NCBI GenBank assembly: GCA_947573485.1
Contig: CANPGB010000026.1
Span: 1 to 45,190 of the forward strand
Direction: 5' to 3'
Origin: an uncultured Porphyromonadaceae bacterium
GTDB taxonomy: Bacteria > Bacteroidota > Bacteroidia > Bacteroidales > Muribaculaceae
Length of the DNA stretch: 45,190 nucleotides
Positions 7,166-15,812 of this stretch are shown here, piece by piece; position 1 is the first letter of the stretch, and each line of letters starts with the position of its first letter. Under the pieces are notes generated by a model. It saw only the letters and a list, made by a program, of their open reading frames with translations. It did not search any database and was not told where the DNA came from. Made by a program: the position numbers and the translations under genes.

Positions 7166-8941
7166 ATGAGCCGCCGTTCGTTCTTCATATTTATGCTTCT
7201 GCTTGCGCTGCCCGCCGTGGTGGCGTGGGCGCTTGCACAACAGCCGCGCGGCGTATACATCGGCCCAACGATTCCGAATGCCGACCGCAGCGCGGGCAAC
7301 CGCGTGTTCCTTGAGCGCGCCGACGTCCTGCACAAGAACCCCGACGACTCCTTCATGATTCTCACGGGCGATGTGGTGTTCACCAAAGGCCCCATGATAA
7401 TGCGCTGCGACAGCGCCCACTACTTTGCCGAGACAGAGTCGATGGACGCTTTCGGCAACGTGAGCATGGAGCAGGGCGACACACTCTTTGTCTACGCCGA
7501 CGAGCTCAACTACGACGGTGCCCTCGAGATTGCCACCCTCTATGCCGACCCCGGCAAGAAGGTGCGCCTCATAAACCGCGATGTAACGCTCAGCACCGAC
7601 ATTTTCATTTACGACCTCGGCATCGACCTTGGCTACTATGAGGTGGGCGGCACTCTCACCGACCCCTCGAACACCCTCGTATCGCGCTACGGCGAATACA
7701 ACCCCACGACCAAGGAGGCGAATTTCTACACCGACGTTCACCTCAACTCGCGCAACACCACCGACACCCTCGACATCTTCTCCGACACCCTCTATTACAA
7801 CACCGTAACCCACATTGCCGAGCTGCACTCACCCTCGACCATAATCAACGCCCGCGGCACTATCTACACCCGTCTGGGCGTATACGAGACCGACAGCAAC
7901 CGCACGACGCTCTTCGACCGCTCGCTCGTGGTCACCCCTCAGGGCCAGCGTCTTACCGCCGACACCATATTCTACGACCGCGCCGCAGGCTATGGCGAGG
8001 CCTTCGGAGGCATGATTCTCACCGACTCGGCACACAGCGTGGAGGTGCGCGGCAACTACGGGTATTACGACGAGCTCGCCGACAGCTCCTTCGTCACCGG
8101 CCGCGCCATGCTCGTGGAGTACAGCAAGCCCGACACACTTTGGCTGCACGGGCGATACATACAGTCGTTTCTGCGCTTCGACAGCACCGAGGTTGCCGCC
8201 GACACCGTGGCGGGCACCGACGCCTACACCCGCATCGACACCTCGCACGTGGCCGTGGTTTATCCCCGCGTGCGCTTCTACCGCTCTGATATGCAGGGAG
8301 TGTGCGACTCCATGCGCTTCACCGAGGCCGACACCATGCTGCGCATGTTTGTAAACCCCGTTGTGTGGAGCGAAGACCGGCAGATTTTCGGCAATATCAT
8401 AGAGCTGCACCTCAACGACAGCACAATAGAGCGTGCCACCCTCCCCGACCAGGGCTTCACGGCACAGTTTATCGAGGGCGACCACTACAACCAGATGAGC
8501 GGCAAAGAGATGATTGCATTCTTCGAGGGCGGCGAGATGCGGCGCCTCGACATCAACGGCAACGTCGAGATTATAATGTACCCCGAAGAAGCCGACTCCA
8601 CCATAAATAAAATGGTAAACGCCCAGAGCAGCTTTCTGAGCGCCACTTTCCGCGGGCAGGCCACTGAGCGCATCAAGCTTTGGCCCTCGACCACCGGCCA
8701 GGCAACCCCGCTGTTCATCGCCAAGAAAAGTAATTATTACCTGCCTAAATTCAAATGGTACGAGGAGATGCGACCGTTGTCTCCCGAAGATATTTTCACG
8801 GTTCCGCCCATGCAGGAAGAGCTCATGAGCCAGGCCGAGCGCCCCGCCGCTCCCGCTCAGGCTGTAATGCGCCGGGCTCCCGTGCACGAACGCCCCGGCG
8901 CCGCCCCCGAAGCAGCGCCTCGGGCCGAAACTTTACCATAG
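7166..8941 (+). CDS. OstA/LptA-like lipopolysaccharide transport protein
   Basis: A 591-residue exported protein with a signal peptide or membrane anchor at residues 1-24. From about residue 45 it has the repeated short beta-strand pattern of the OstA/LptA jellyroll (ADVLHKNPDDSFMILTGDVVFTKGPMIMRCDSAHYF, and many later D(T/S)(L/I)(F/Y)Y repeats). The C-terminal 50 residues are rich in Pro, Ala and Arg and probably disordered. Bacteroidetes carry this long form of OstA-like protein, thought to take part in lipopolysaccharide transport to the outer membrane. It follows the surA-like gene closely and precedes an acyltransferase, consistent with a role in the envelope. The start at 7166 is the first ATG that gives a full signal peptide. 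Confidence 0.85.
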   Translation: MSRRSFFIFMLLLALPAVVAWALAQQPRGVYIGPTIPNADRSAGNRVFLERADVLHKNPDDSFMILTGDVVFTKGPMIMRCDSAHYFAETESMDAFGNVSMEQGDTLFVYADELNYDGALEIATLYADPGKKVRLINRDVTLSTDIFIYDLGIDLGYYEVGGTLTDPSNTLVSRYGEYNPTTKEANFYTDVHLNSRNTTDTLDIFSDTLYYNTVTHIAELHSPSTIINARGTIYTRLGVYETDSNRTTLFDRSLVVTPQGQRLTADTIFYDRAAGYGEAFGGMILTDSAHSVEVRGNYGYYDELADSSFVTGRAMLVEYSKPDTLWLHGRYIQSFLRFDSTEVAADTVAGTDAYTRIDTSHVAVVYPRVRFYRSDMQGVCDSMRFTEADTMLRMFVNPVVWSEDRQIFGNIIELHLNDSTIERATLPDQGFTAQFIEGDHYNQMSGKEMIAFFEGGEMRRLDINGNVEIIMYPEEADSTINKMVNAQSSFLSATFRGQATERIKLWPSTTGQATPLFIAKKSNYYLPKFKWYEEMRPLSPEDIFTVPPMQEELMSQAERPAAPAQAVMRRAPVHERPGAAPEAAPRAETLP

Positions 8942-8983
8942 CATATATTGTTTGTCTCATAGTGCATTAACTACCTTACTGAC

Positions 8984-10189
8984 ATGACACACACAACTAA
9001 TCATAACCCTGCGGAACATCCGTCTTGTTTCGCCGACATACGCCCCTACGACGACCACGAGTTCCACCACAAGATTGCTTCGGTGGTACGTGAGCCGGGC
9101 TTCGAGCATGCCGTGCGTTATGTGATGCCAGACGTCGACTACGACGACTTCGTCAAGAAGCTCCTCGCCGTGGAGACCCAGATGGACTTCCAGATTAAAA
9201 TCATGGGGCCCTTCCTGGAGATGCTCGTGGCAAAGACCACCGACGGACTCTCGATGAGCGGAGCCGAGAACTATAACCCCGCATGCCGCCACACCTTTAT
9301 CACCAACCACCGCGATATTGTGCTCGATGCGTCGTTCCTCAACCTCTGCTTCATACGCCGAGCCTTGCCCCTCACGCAAGTGGCGATCGGCAATAACCTC
9401 CTCATTTTCGACTGGATAACCGACCTCGTAAAGCTCAACCGCAGCTTCATAGTCAAGCGCGACACGGGCGTGCGCGGAGCTCTCGACGCCGCCAAGCAGC
9501 TGTCGTCTTATATCCACTACGTTATCAACGACCTCAACGAATCGGTGTGGATAGCACAGCGCGAGGGTCGTGCCAAAGACTCCAGCGACCACACCCAGGA
9601 GAGCGTCATAAAAATGCTCTCGCTCGGCGCCGACGGCACTCCGCTCAACAATCTCGCCGACCTCAACATTGTGCCCGTGGCAATATCCTACGAGTACGAC
9701 CCCAACGACTACCTCAAGGTGCGCGAGTTCCTGCTCAAACGCCGCGACCCCGACTTCAAGAAAACGCAGCGCGACGACCTCTTCAGCATGGAGACAGGTC
9801 TGCTGCAGCACAAAGGGCGCGTACACTTCCACCTTGGCAAGTGCATCAACGAGGAGCTCGCCGCAACAGTAGCCGCCGACGCCCCGCGAGCCGACGCCGT
9901 GCGCGCAGTGTGCGACATGGTCGACCGCTCGATACACTGCGGCTACCGCATATTCCCCTGCAACTATATAGCCTACGATGAAGTAAACGGCACCCACGAC
10001 TACGTTTCGGAGTACTCCGAAGACGATGTGGCCGCTTTCGACGCATATATCGACCGCCAGCTCGCGCGCGTCGATGTGCCCGACATCACCGACGACGAAA
10101 GGGCTTTCATGCGCAGCATGATGCTCACCATGTATGCCAACCCCCTGCGCAACCAGCTCGCCGCACGCGACTGCGCCAACTGCGAATAA
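8984..10189 (+). CDS. glycerolipid acyltransferase (PlsC-like)
   Basis: A 401-residue protein of the PlsC/glycerol-phosphate acyltransferase superfamily, which moves acyl chains onto glycerol phosphates or lysophospholipids at the inner membrane. The catalytic block NHRDIVLD is at residues 108-115. A second block, QREGRAKDS (about residues 192-200), resembles the EGR motif of the family, and NIVPVAISYEYDPND resembles the distal VPV block. The spacing H-x5-D is one longer than the textbook H-x4-D, but NHRDIVLD-type blocks are familiar from Bacteroidetes members. There is no signal peptide. A 42-base gap separates it from the OstA-like gene, and 12 bases separate it from the phosphoesterase. 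Confidence 0.8.
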   Translation: MTHTTNHNPAEHPSCFADIRPYDDHEFHHKIASVVREPGFEHAVRYVMPDVDYDDFVKKLLAVETQMDFQIKIMGPFLEMLVAKTTDGLSMSGAENYNPACRHTFITNHRDIVLDASFLNLCFIRRALPLTQVAIGNNLLIFDWITDLVKLNRSFIVKRDTGVRGALDAAKQLSSYIHYVINDLNESVWIAQREGRAKDSSDHTQESVIKMLSLGADGTPLNNLADLNIVPVAISYEYDPNDYLKVREFLLKRRDPDFKKTQRDDLFSMETGLLQHKGRVHFHLGKCINEELAATVAADAPRADAVRAVCDMVDRSIHCGYRIFPCNYIAYDEVNGTHDYVSEYSEDDVAAFDAYIDRQLARVDVPDITDDERAFMRSMMLTMYANPLRNQLAARDCANCE

Positions 10190-10201
10190 CACCCCCACGC
10201 A

Positions 10202-11392
10202 ATGCGATTACCCCTCCTTATAATACTCCCCCTGCTTATTGTCAACGCCCTCGTTGACTGGTATATATGCCGTGCCGTGCGCACGCGTTGCCGTCGCGGA
10301 GCCTCGTTCTGGCGCCCCTTCTCGCTCTGGAGCTCGGTGGCTCTCGCCCTCTACCTCATAGCGCTTGTGCTGTGGCCCAAACGCGAGGGCGACAACGGCG
10401 AGCTCCTCGGCCTCATGTGGGCGCTATACGCCTATTTCTCGGTGTATGTGGCCAAGTATATCTTCGTGATCTTCGACCTTTTGGGCAAGCTCCCGAGGCT
10501 GTGGAAAGGGCACCGCATACCCGGCGCTGCCGCAGTGGGAGCCGTGCTCGGTTGCGGCGCTTTCGGCCTCATGTGGTGGGGCGCGCTCGTCAACCGCTAT
10601 AACATAGACGTCAACGAGGTTACAGTTGAAATACCCAACCTTCCCGCCTCCTATCAGGGCCTCCGCCTAGCCCAGATTTCCGACCTCCACGTAGGTTCCT
10701 TCGGCGAAGATACCGACTTTATCGAGAAACTCGTGGAGCGCGTCAACGCCCTCGAGCCCGATATCATTGTCTTCACCGGCGACCTCGTGAACCGCCGCAG
10801 CGACGAGGCCGAGCCTTTCCTGCCGGTTCTCGCAGGCCTCCACGCTCCATTAGGGGTATACTCGATTCTCGGCAACCACGATTACGGCGACTACTACAAC
10901 TGGCCGACGCCCGAAGCCAAGGCTGAGAACATGCAGATGATGAAGGCCATGCAGGCGGCAATGGGTTGGGAATTGCTCAACAACCGCACCCATTTCATAC
11001 GCCTGGGCAACGACATCCTCGCCATAATAGGCGTGGAGAACATCGGCGACGCGCCTTTCCCCGTTTACGGCGATCTCGACAAGGCCTACCCCATGGACCT
11101 CGGCGACGGCATTGCCAAGATTCTGCTCAGCCACAACCCCGCGCACTGGGGCGACGACATCGCCGACAGTCCCGACAAGAACATCGCCCTCACACTCTCG
11201 GGCCACACCCATGCCATGCAAATGGAGCTCTTCGGACTCTCGCCCGCCGCTTGGCGCTATAAAAACTGGGGCGGCCTCTACACCGACAGCGACGACGCCC
11301 ACAAGCTGTATGTGAATATCGGAGCCGGCGAGGTGGGCATACCCGCACGCATAGGCGCCACACCCGAAATCACGCTCATAACCTTGGAGTAA
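10202..11392 (+). CDS. membrane-anchored metallophosphoesterase
   Basis: A 396-residue protein. The first about 140 residues hold four hydrophobic segments (about 1-22, 38-58, 66-90, 110-130). A calcineurin-like phosphoesterase domain follows, with all metal-ligand blocks: ISDLHVGSF (D and H near 160-162), FTGDLVNRRSDE (near 194), ILGNHDYGDYYNW (near 225), LLSHNP (near 305) and SGHTHAMQ (near 333). The layout matches YkuE/LpxH-like membrane phosphoesterases, some of which act on lipid head groups. The neighbouring acyltransferase makes a lipid substrate plausible, but this is inference. Its stop overlaps the start of tex (TAATG). Confidence 0.85.
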   Translation: MRLPLLIILPLLIVNALVDWYICRAVRTRCRRGASFWRPFSLWSSVALALYLIALVLWPKREGDNGELLGLMWALYAYFSVYVAKYIFVIFDLLGKLPRLWKGHRIPGAAAVGAVLGCGAFGLMWWGALVNRYNIDVNEVTVEIPNLPASYQGLRLAQISDLHVGSFGEDTDFIEKLVERVNALEPDIIVFTGDLVNRRSDEAEPFLPVLAGLHAPLGVYSILGNHDYGDYYNWPTPEAKAENMQMMKAMQAAMGWELLNNRTHFIRLGNDILAIIGVENIGDAPFPVYGDLDKAYPMDLGDGIAKILLSHNPAHWGDDIADSPDKNIALTLSGHTHAMQMELFGLSPAAWRYKNWGGLYTDSDDAHKLYVNIGAGEVGIPARIGATPEITLITLE

Positions 11393-13551
11393 TGGAACAG
11401 GAGCTTTCACGCGCCGTAGCGCAGCGCACAGGGCTGCCTCTGCATGGCGTGGCAGCCGTTATCGAGCTGCTCGACGGCGGCGCCACAGTGCCTTTCATAA
11501 GCCGCTACCGCAAGGAGCGCACAGGCTCACTCGACGAGGTGGCGGTGCGCACCATTGAAACCGCACTCAAGCTGCAACGCGAGATAGAGGCTCGTCGTGC
11601 CTTTGTCCGTCAGGCCATAGAGGCTGCCGGAGCACTCACCCTCGAGCTCGACAGGCGTCTTGCCGAGGCCGATGGCATCACCGACATCGACGACATTTAT
11701 GCCCCCTTCAAGCCCCGCCGTCGCACCCGCGCCGAGATAGCACGCGAGAAAGGTCTCGAACCGCTCGCCCGCATTATAATGGCAGGCAACACCTCCGACC
11801 CCGAGGCCTCGGCTCACCGTTTTGCCAAAGGCGAGGTCACCGATAGCGACGACGCCCTCGCCGGAGCTGCCGACATCATTGCCGAGTGGGCGTCAGACAA
11901 CGCCCGTCTGCGCGGCATAACCCGTAACACCTACCGCCGCAGCGCATCGCTGCGCGCCACCGTCGCCAAAGGTAAGGAAGCCGAAGTGGCCGCCTCGCCT
12001 TTCGCGCAATATGCAGGTTTCGGGCAAAGTGTACGCCGCATATCCTCACACCAATACCTGGCCTTGAAGCGTGCCGAACGCGAGGGGCTGTTGAAAATAA
12101 AAATGGACCTCGGCGACGCCTCCGAGGAGCTCGACGGCGCCCTCTGCCGCGCCTTTGTGCCACGCCAGGCCACGGCTCCGTGCGCAAAAATCATAGAAAG
12201 AGCCGTCTGCGACGCCTCCTCGCGCCTCCTGAGACCCTCGGTGGAGAACGAAATCGCCGCCGAGCTCAAAGAGGAAGCCGATCGCGTGGCTATCGACATC
12301 TTCGCCTCCAACCTGCGCCAGCTCCTCCTCGCCGCCCCCCTGCGCGGCAGGCGCGTGCTTGCCCTCGACCCCGGTTACCGCACAGGCTGTAAGGTTGTGG
12401 CCGTCGACGAAAGCGGCGCTCTCCTCGCCGACTCCGTCATATACCCGGTGCCGCCAAAAAACGACACCGCAGGAGCAGCACGCACACTATCCTCACTCAT
12501 AAACAAGCATAACCTCAACGCCATAGCCCTCGGCAACGGCACTGCCTCGCGCGAGACTGAGGCTTTCCTGCGCCGCTTCCTCGCCGACACCGGCCTTATG
12601 GAAGCCTCCGCACTCTATGTGGTGAGCGAGAACGGCGCCTCGGTTTACTCAGCCTCCGACATCGCACGCCACGAGTTCCCCGACAAAGACGTAACCGTTC
12701 GCGGAGCCGTTTCCATAGGACGCAGGCTCATCGACCCTCTTGCCGAGCTCGTGAAAATCGACCCCAAGGCCATAGGCGTGGGGCAATATCAGCACGACGT
12801 CGACCAATCGAAACTCAAAGACGCGCTCGATTACACGGTAATGAGTTGCGTCAACGCCGTGGGCGTCGACGTGAACACAGCCTCGGAGCGCCTTCTCTCA
12901 TACATCTCCGGCATAGGCCCCGCCCTCGCCTCCAATATCGTGGCATACCGCAACGCCAACGGCCTCTTTGCAAGCCGCGCTCAGCTGCGCAAGGTGCCCC
13001 GGTTGGGCGACAAGGCCTTTGAACTCGCCGCAGGATTCCTTCGCGTGCCCGCGGGCAAAGAAGCTCTCGACAACACCGGCATACACCCCGAGAGCTACCC
13101 GGCAGTGGCAGCCCTGGCAAAATCGCTCGGAGTGGCAGTGAAAGACCTCCCCGCCAACGGCCCATTGCTCGACAAGGCCGACATCAACGCCCTCGCAGCG
13201 GCAGGCATCGCAGGCCGCGAGACCCTCACCGACATCATAGCCGAGCTGCGCAAGCCGGGCCGCGACCCGCGTACCGACGGCGACAGCGACACCTTCACCG
13301 CCGCCGTTGATAGCTTCGAGAGCCTCTCCGCAGGCGCTGTCGTGCCCGGCATTGTGGAGAATATCACCGCCTTCGGCGCCTTTGTAAACATAGGCATAAA
13401 GGAGCGCGGCCTGCTGCACATATCGCAGCTCAGCAAGCGCCGCGTGGCTTCGGTGGCCGATGTGCTCCACCTCGGCCAGCAGATTCAGGTAAAAATTATC
13501 GACGTCGACGCCGCAAGGCACCGCATAAGCCTGTCGCTTAAAGATGTATAA
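11392..13551 (+). CDS. tex: Tex-family RNA-binding transcription accessory protein
   Basis: A 719-residue protein of normal length for Tex, a conserved nucleic-acid-binding factor related to eukaryotic Spt6. In order there is an N-terminal helical Tex domain (about 1-190, with VPFISRYRKERTGSLDE near residue 30), a YqgF/RNase H-like domain near 320-450 (LALDPGYRTGCKVVAVD), a helix-hairpin-helix region near 490-560 (SGIGPALASNIVAYR) and an S1 RNA-binding domain near 645-717 (GIVENITAFGAFVNIG...GLLHISQLS). The start codon overlaps the stop of the phosphoesterase gene, and its 3' end overlaps the folK-like start by 8 bases. Confidence 0.95.
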   Translation: MEQELSRAVAQRTGLPLHGVAAVIELLDGGATVPFISRYRKERTGSLDEVAVRTIETALKLQREIEARRAFVRQAIEAAGALTLELDRRLAEADGITDIDDIYAPFKPRRRTRAEIAREKGLEPLARIIMAGNTSDPEASAHRFAKGEVTDSDDALAGAADIIAEWASDNARLRGITRNTYRRSASLRATVAKGKEAEVAASPFAQYAGFGQSVRRISSHQYLALKRAEREGLLKIKMDLGDASEELDGALCRAFVPRQATAPCAKIIERAVCDASSRLLRPSVENEIAAELKEEADRVAIDIFASNLRQLLLAAPLRGRRVLALDPGYRTGCKVVAVDESGALLADSVIYPVPPKNDTAGAARTLSSLINKHNLNAIALGNGTASRETEAFLRRFLADTGLMEASALYVVSENGASVYSASDIARHEFPDKDVTVRGAVSIGRRLIDPLAELVKIDPKAIGVGQYQHDVDQSKLKDALDYTVMSCVNAVGVDVNTASERLLSYISGIGPALASNIVAYRNANGLFASRAQLRKVPRLGDKAFELAAGFLRVPAGKEALDNTGIHPESYPAVAALAKSLGVAVKDLPANGPLLDKADINALAAAGIAGRETLTDIIAELRKPGRDPRTDGDSDTFTAAVDSFESLSAGAVVPGIVENITAFGAFVNIGIKERGLLHISQLSKRRVASVADVLHLGQQIQVKIIDVDAARHRISLSLKDV

Positions 13552-13915
13552 CCGCGCGTTGATATGTATGGGCGCCAACGCCCCGGGCTGCCGAAGCACC
13601 CTCGAAGCCGCTTTCTCGCGCCTCGCTACCCTCGGCAAGGTACACCGAAGCACCCCGCTCTACCCCACCGACCCCGAGTTTGCCGGCGACGTGGCGCCCT
13701 ACCTCAACCGCATAATCGAGCTTGACCTCGAGCTATCATACGACGCCCTGCACACCCTCACCAAAGACTATGAGCGGGGCGTACGCCTCAGCGCCGCATG
13801 CGAGCCGCATGTGGCACTCGACATAGATATAGTGAAGTGGAACGACGAGGTTCTCCGTCCCGCCGACGCACGCGCACGCTATTTCTGCAAGGGCATGGCC
13901 CTACTTGACGCGTGA
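13544..13915 (+). CDS. short FolK-like (HPPK) protein
   Basis: A 123-residue protein resembling 6-hydroxymethyl-7,8-dihydropterin pyrophosphokinase of folate synthesis. It shows the N-terminal [17 protein letters not shown] block, the substrate-contacting TPLYPTD and PYLNRIIEL strands and the metal-binding [15 protein letters not shown] block (the two Asp of LDID). It is about 30 residues shorter than typical FolK, and the Arg-rich loop before the LDID block is changed (EPHVALDID where GPRTLDLDI is usual). It may be a divergent HPPK or a paralogue of other function. The ATG overlaps the tex stop, so it is probably coupled to it. Its last 15 bases overlap the convergent dtd gene. Confidence 0.7.
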   Translation: MYNRALICMGANAPGCRSTLEAAFSRLATLGKVHRSTPLYPTDPEFAGDVAPYLNRIIELDLELSYDALHTLTKDYERGVRLSAACEPHVALDIDIVKWNDEVLRPADARARYFCKGMALLDA

Positions 13916-14350
13916 ATCCATAAAGATAGTCACAGGGCCGTCGTTCACGAGCGCCACCTGCATGTCGGCGCCGAAGACTCCCGTCTTCACCTCGCGCCCG
14001 AGCCCCTCGGCTACAAGACTGCAATAAAGTTCATACAGAGGCACCGCGAGCTCATGCCCGGCAGCGCGCACATAGCTCGGGCGGTTGCCCTTGGCAGTAG
14101 CAGCAAGTAGGGTGAACTGGCTGACCGCAAGCACCTCGCCGCCAAGGTCTTTCACAGAGCGGTTCATAACCCCGGCCTCATCATTGAAAATACGCAGAGC
14201 CACCGTCTTGGCGGCCAGGCGGCGTACATCATCTTCAGTATCACCGGTTTCCACACCGACGAGCACCATGAGTCCGGCGCCGATTTCGCTGAAAAGCTCG
14301 CCTCCGATAGTCACAGAGGCTTCTCGCACACGTTGTATTACAAGTCGCAT
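13901..14350 (-). CDS. dtd: D-aminoacyl-tRNA deacylase
   Basis: A 149-residue enzyme that hydrolyses D-amino acids wrongly charged onto tRNA. It shows all family signatures: [15 protein letters not shown] at the start, the VSQFTL block with the active-site region (near 79-84), [20 protein letters not shown], and the C-terminal [13 protein letters not shown] with the Gly-cisPro-type NDGPVT motif. Its length is normal. It lies 6 bases downstream of the glycosyltransferase on the same strand, so the two are probably co-transcribed. Its 3' end overlaps the convergent folK-like gene by 15 bases. Confidence 0.96.
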   Translation of the reverse strand: MRLVIQRVREASVTIGGELFSEIGAGLMVLVGVETGDTEDDVRRLAAKTVALRIFNDEAGVMNRSVKDLGGEVLAVSQFTLLAATAKGNRPSYVRAAGHELAVPLYELYCSLVAEGLGREVKTGVFGADMQVALVNDGPVTIFMDSRVK

Positions 14351-14356
14351 AACAAT

Positions 14357-15259
14357 CTAAACAAGTCGTAAAAGTCTGAGGATTCGGGCAATGCCACGAC
14401 CGCCACGGCGCGTGTAGGCATAGGCAAAGCGAAGCACCGCGCGGTGCGACGGCGCCTCGGCAAGCACACGGCGGCGCAGCTCCTCGCCACCGTCACCGGG
14501 GGTGGTGGCGGCCACAATCATTCTTTTAAGCGCAGTCCAGTGAGCCTTATCGGGCCCGAGCGTGGCCTCGATGCGCGAGAGGGCACGGTCGATAGCAGCG
14601 ATATTGGCCGCCGTCTCGCCCTGGGTAATAGAATCGGGTTGAAGATAGGCATCAACCTGCGGAGCATCGCAAAGCTTAACTACCGCAGGCTTTTGCGCGA
14701 GCATGCGGGCGCCGAGCTCTATGTCGTCCCACACACCCGCCTCGAGGCACCAGCCACCGGCGCGGGTAAAGACATCGCGCCGCACACACCAGCGCTCAGT
14801 GCCCATAATGCCGTTCATCAGCGAGCGGTACTGCATATCTTCGGTCACAAAATCGCCTGTACGGCAATCGGTTGGCGAAAGTATAAGCTTTATCGGCCAA
14901 CCAATTAGCCCGGCCTCGGGATTTTGCTCTATAGCTTTGAGAATATTCTCGATATGGTCGGGCACGAGCACATCGTCGGAATCGAAAAACCTCAGCCACG
15001 GCGTGCGTGCAGCCTCAGCGCCGCACTGGCGCGCAGCTGCGGCTCCCTGCCGACGCTCGCTGAGCACCCGCACATCAAAAGGCTGCTCGGCAGCCCAGCG
15101 CTCCATAAGCGCCAAAGTGCCGTCGGTAGAATTGTTATCCACCAAAATAACATCGAAATCATGCACCGTCTGCGCAGCTATCGACGCAAGCGCCCGCGGC
15201 AGCAAATGCTCGCGGTTATAAGCCGGAACTACAACGCTTATCTGCTTTTCCTTTTTCAT
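14357..15259 (-). CDS. family 2 glycosyltransferase
   Basis: A 300-residue GT-A-fold glycosyltransferase, probably cytoplasmic and adding a sugar to a glycan or lipid carrier. The N-terminal ISVVVPAYNREHLLPRALASI is typical, as are DVILVDNNSTDGT (nucleotide-sugar binding) and RFFDSDDVL, which carries the metal-binding DSD. An open frame extends upstream to 15400, but a TATTTTTG promoter element at 15293-15300 lies inside that part and the conserved domain begins only at the ATG at 15259. I therefore use that start. There are no membrane segments. The acceptor is not predictable. It is followed closely by dtd. Confidence 0.88.
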   Translation of the reverse strand: MKKEKQISVVVPAYNREHLLPRALASIAAQTVHDFDVILVDNNSTDGTLALMERWAAEQPFDVRVLSERRQGAAAARQCGAEAARTPWLRFFDSDDVLVPDHIENILKAIEQNPEAGLIGWPIKLILSPTDCRTGDFVTEDMQYRSLMNGIMGTERWCVRRDVFTRAGGWCLEAGVWDDIELGARMLAQKPAVVKLCDAPQVDAYLQPDSITQGETAANIAAIDRALSRIEATLGPDKAHWTALKRMIVAATTPGDGGEELRRRVLAEAPSHRAVLRFAYAYTRRGGRGIARILRLLRLV

Positions 15260-15292
15260 GATTGCGAAGATATATTTTTTTTGCAATACAAG

Positions 15293-15300
15293 CAAAAATA
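15293..15300 (-). promoter_or_regulatory. -7 element of the glycosyltransferase-dtd promoter
   Basis: The minus strand reads TATTTTTG followed by C, matching TAnnTTTG, about 33 bases before the chosen ATG at 15259. The -33 box is not clear. Confidence 0.5.
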
Positions 15301-15441
15301 ATCGTATCATTGAGATAAGAATTACTCTTTTCCTGCTTGTAAAATTGCGAATAATAGTGACACCATTGGCGACACAATCTTGGAGAACCTTATACGCCAA
15401 ATAAGAAAGACGATAGCCGCCTCTTCCGACAAATAAATAAA

Positions 15442-15473
15442 TTTGGTTTTATACCCGCTTATATGTATCTTTG
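15442..15473 (+). promoter_or_regulatory. promoter of the thiamine operon
   Basis: TTTG at 15442-15445, 20 bases, then TATCTTTG at 15466-15473, followed by CAG. This is a full Bacteroidetes promoter; the predicted start point near 15478 is just before the TPP riboswitch. Confidence 0.88.
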
Positions 15474-15482
15474 CAGCACAAA

Positions 15483-15559
15483 CACAAGAGGGGTGCCCCG
15501 CCGGGCTGAGATTATACCCTATGAACTTGAAGCGGTCAATACCGCCGTAAGGACTTGTT
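15483..15559 (+). promoter_or_regulatory. TPP (thi-box) riboswitch
   Basis: The sequence contains the conserved parts in order: GGGGTGCC (15490-15497), GGCTGAGA with CTGAGA at 15506-15511, ACCCT at 15516-15520, GAACTTGA at 15523-15530, a GCGGT-CAAT-ACCGC hairpin (15532-15545) and GTAAGGA. The outer stem is ACAAG (15484-15488) with CTTGT (15554-15558). It precedes thiS by about 50 bases. No U-tract terminator follows, so thiamine pyrophosphate probably blocks translation initiation at the GAGGAAA ribosome-binding site rather than transcription. Confidence 0.96.
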
Positions 15560-15611
15560 CGTAGCCGCCGGAGCCTACCCCGTATTTTATTAACGAGGAA
15601 ATTTTCGGCCT

Positions 15612-15812
15612 ATGAAAATATCTCTGAACCATAAGGAAATAGACATTACCGGCGCATCTACGCTGGCCGACCTGCTCGCTGCGCATGCGCTCGACGGCCC
15701 CGGCTATGCAGTAGCCGTAGGCGGCAAGGTGGTGCCACGGAGCGAGCGCGCCACATTCGTCCTCACCGAGGGCATGGAAATTATTGTAATAAAAGCCGTC
15801 TGCGGGGGATGA
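15612..15812 (+). CDS. thiS: sulfur carrier protein ThiS
   Basis: A 66-residue ubiquitin-fold protein whose C-terminal glycine is adenylated by ThiF and then carries sulfur as thiocarboxylate for thiazole synthesis. It begins MKISLNHKEIDI and ends in VCGG, with the required Gly-Gly end. ThiS-type motifs include YAVAVGGKVVPRSE and [15 protein letters not shown]. The ribosome-binding site GAGGAAA lies 11 bases before the ATG. Its stop overlaps the next start (ATGA). Confidence 0.96.
   Translation: MKISLNHKEIDITGASTLADLLAAHALDGPGYAVAVGGKVVPRSERATFVLTEGMEIIVIKAVCGG

Noticed and set aside
8957-10198. 413-codon minus-strand open frame
   Set aside because: It lies exactly antisense to the acyltransferase, has no family motifs and arises from the GNC-rich codon use of the real gene, as do the many other long antisense frames here.
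15260-15400. N-terminal extension of the glycosyltransferase
   Set aside because: It contains the probable promoter and is not conserved in type; the GT2 domain starts right after the ATG at 15259.
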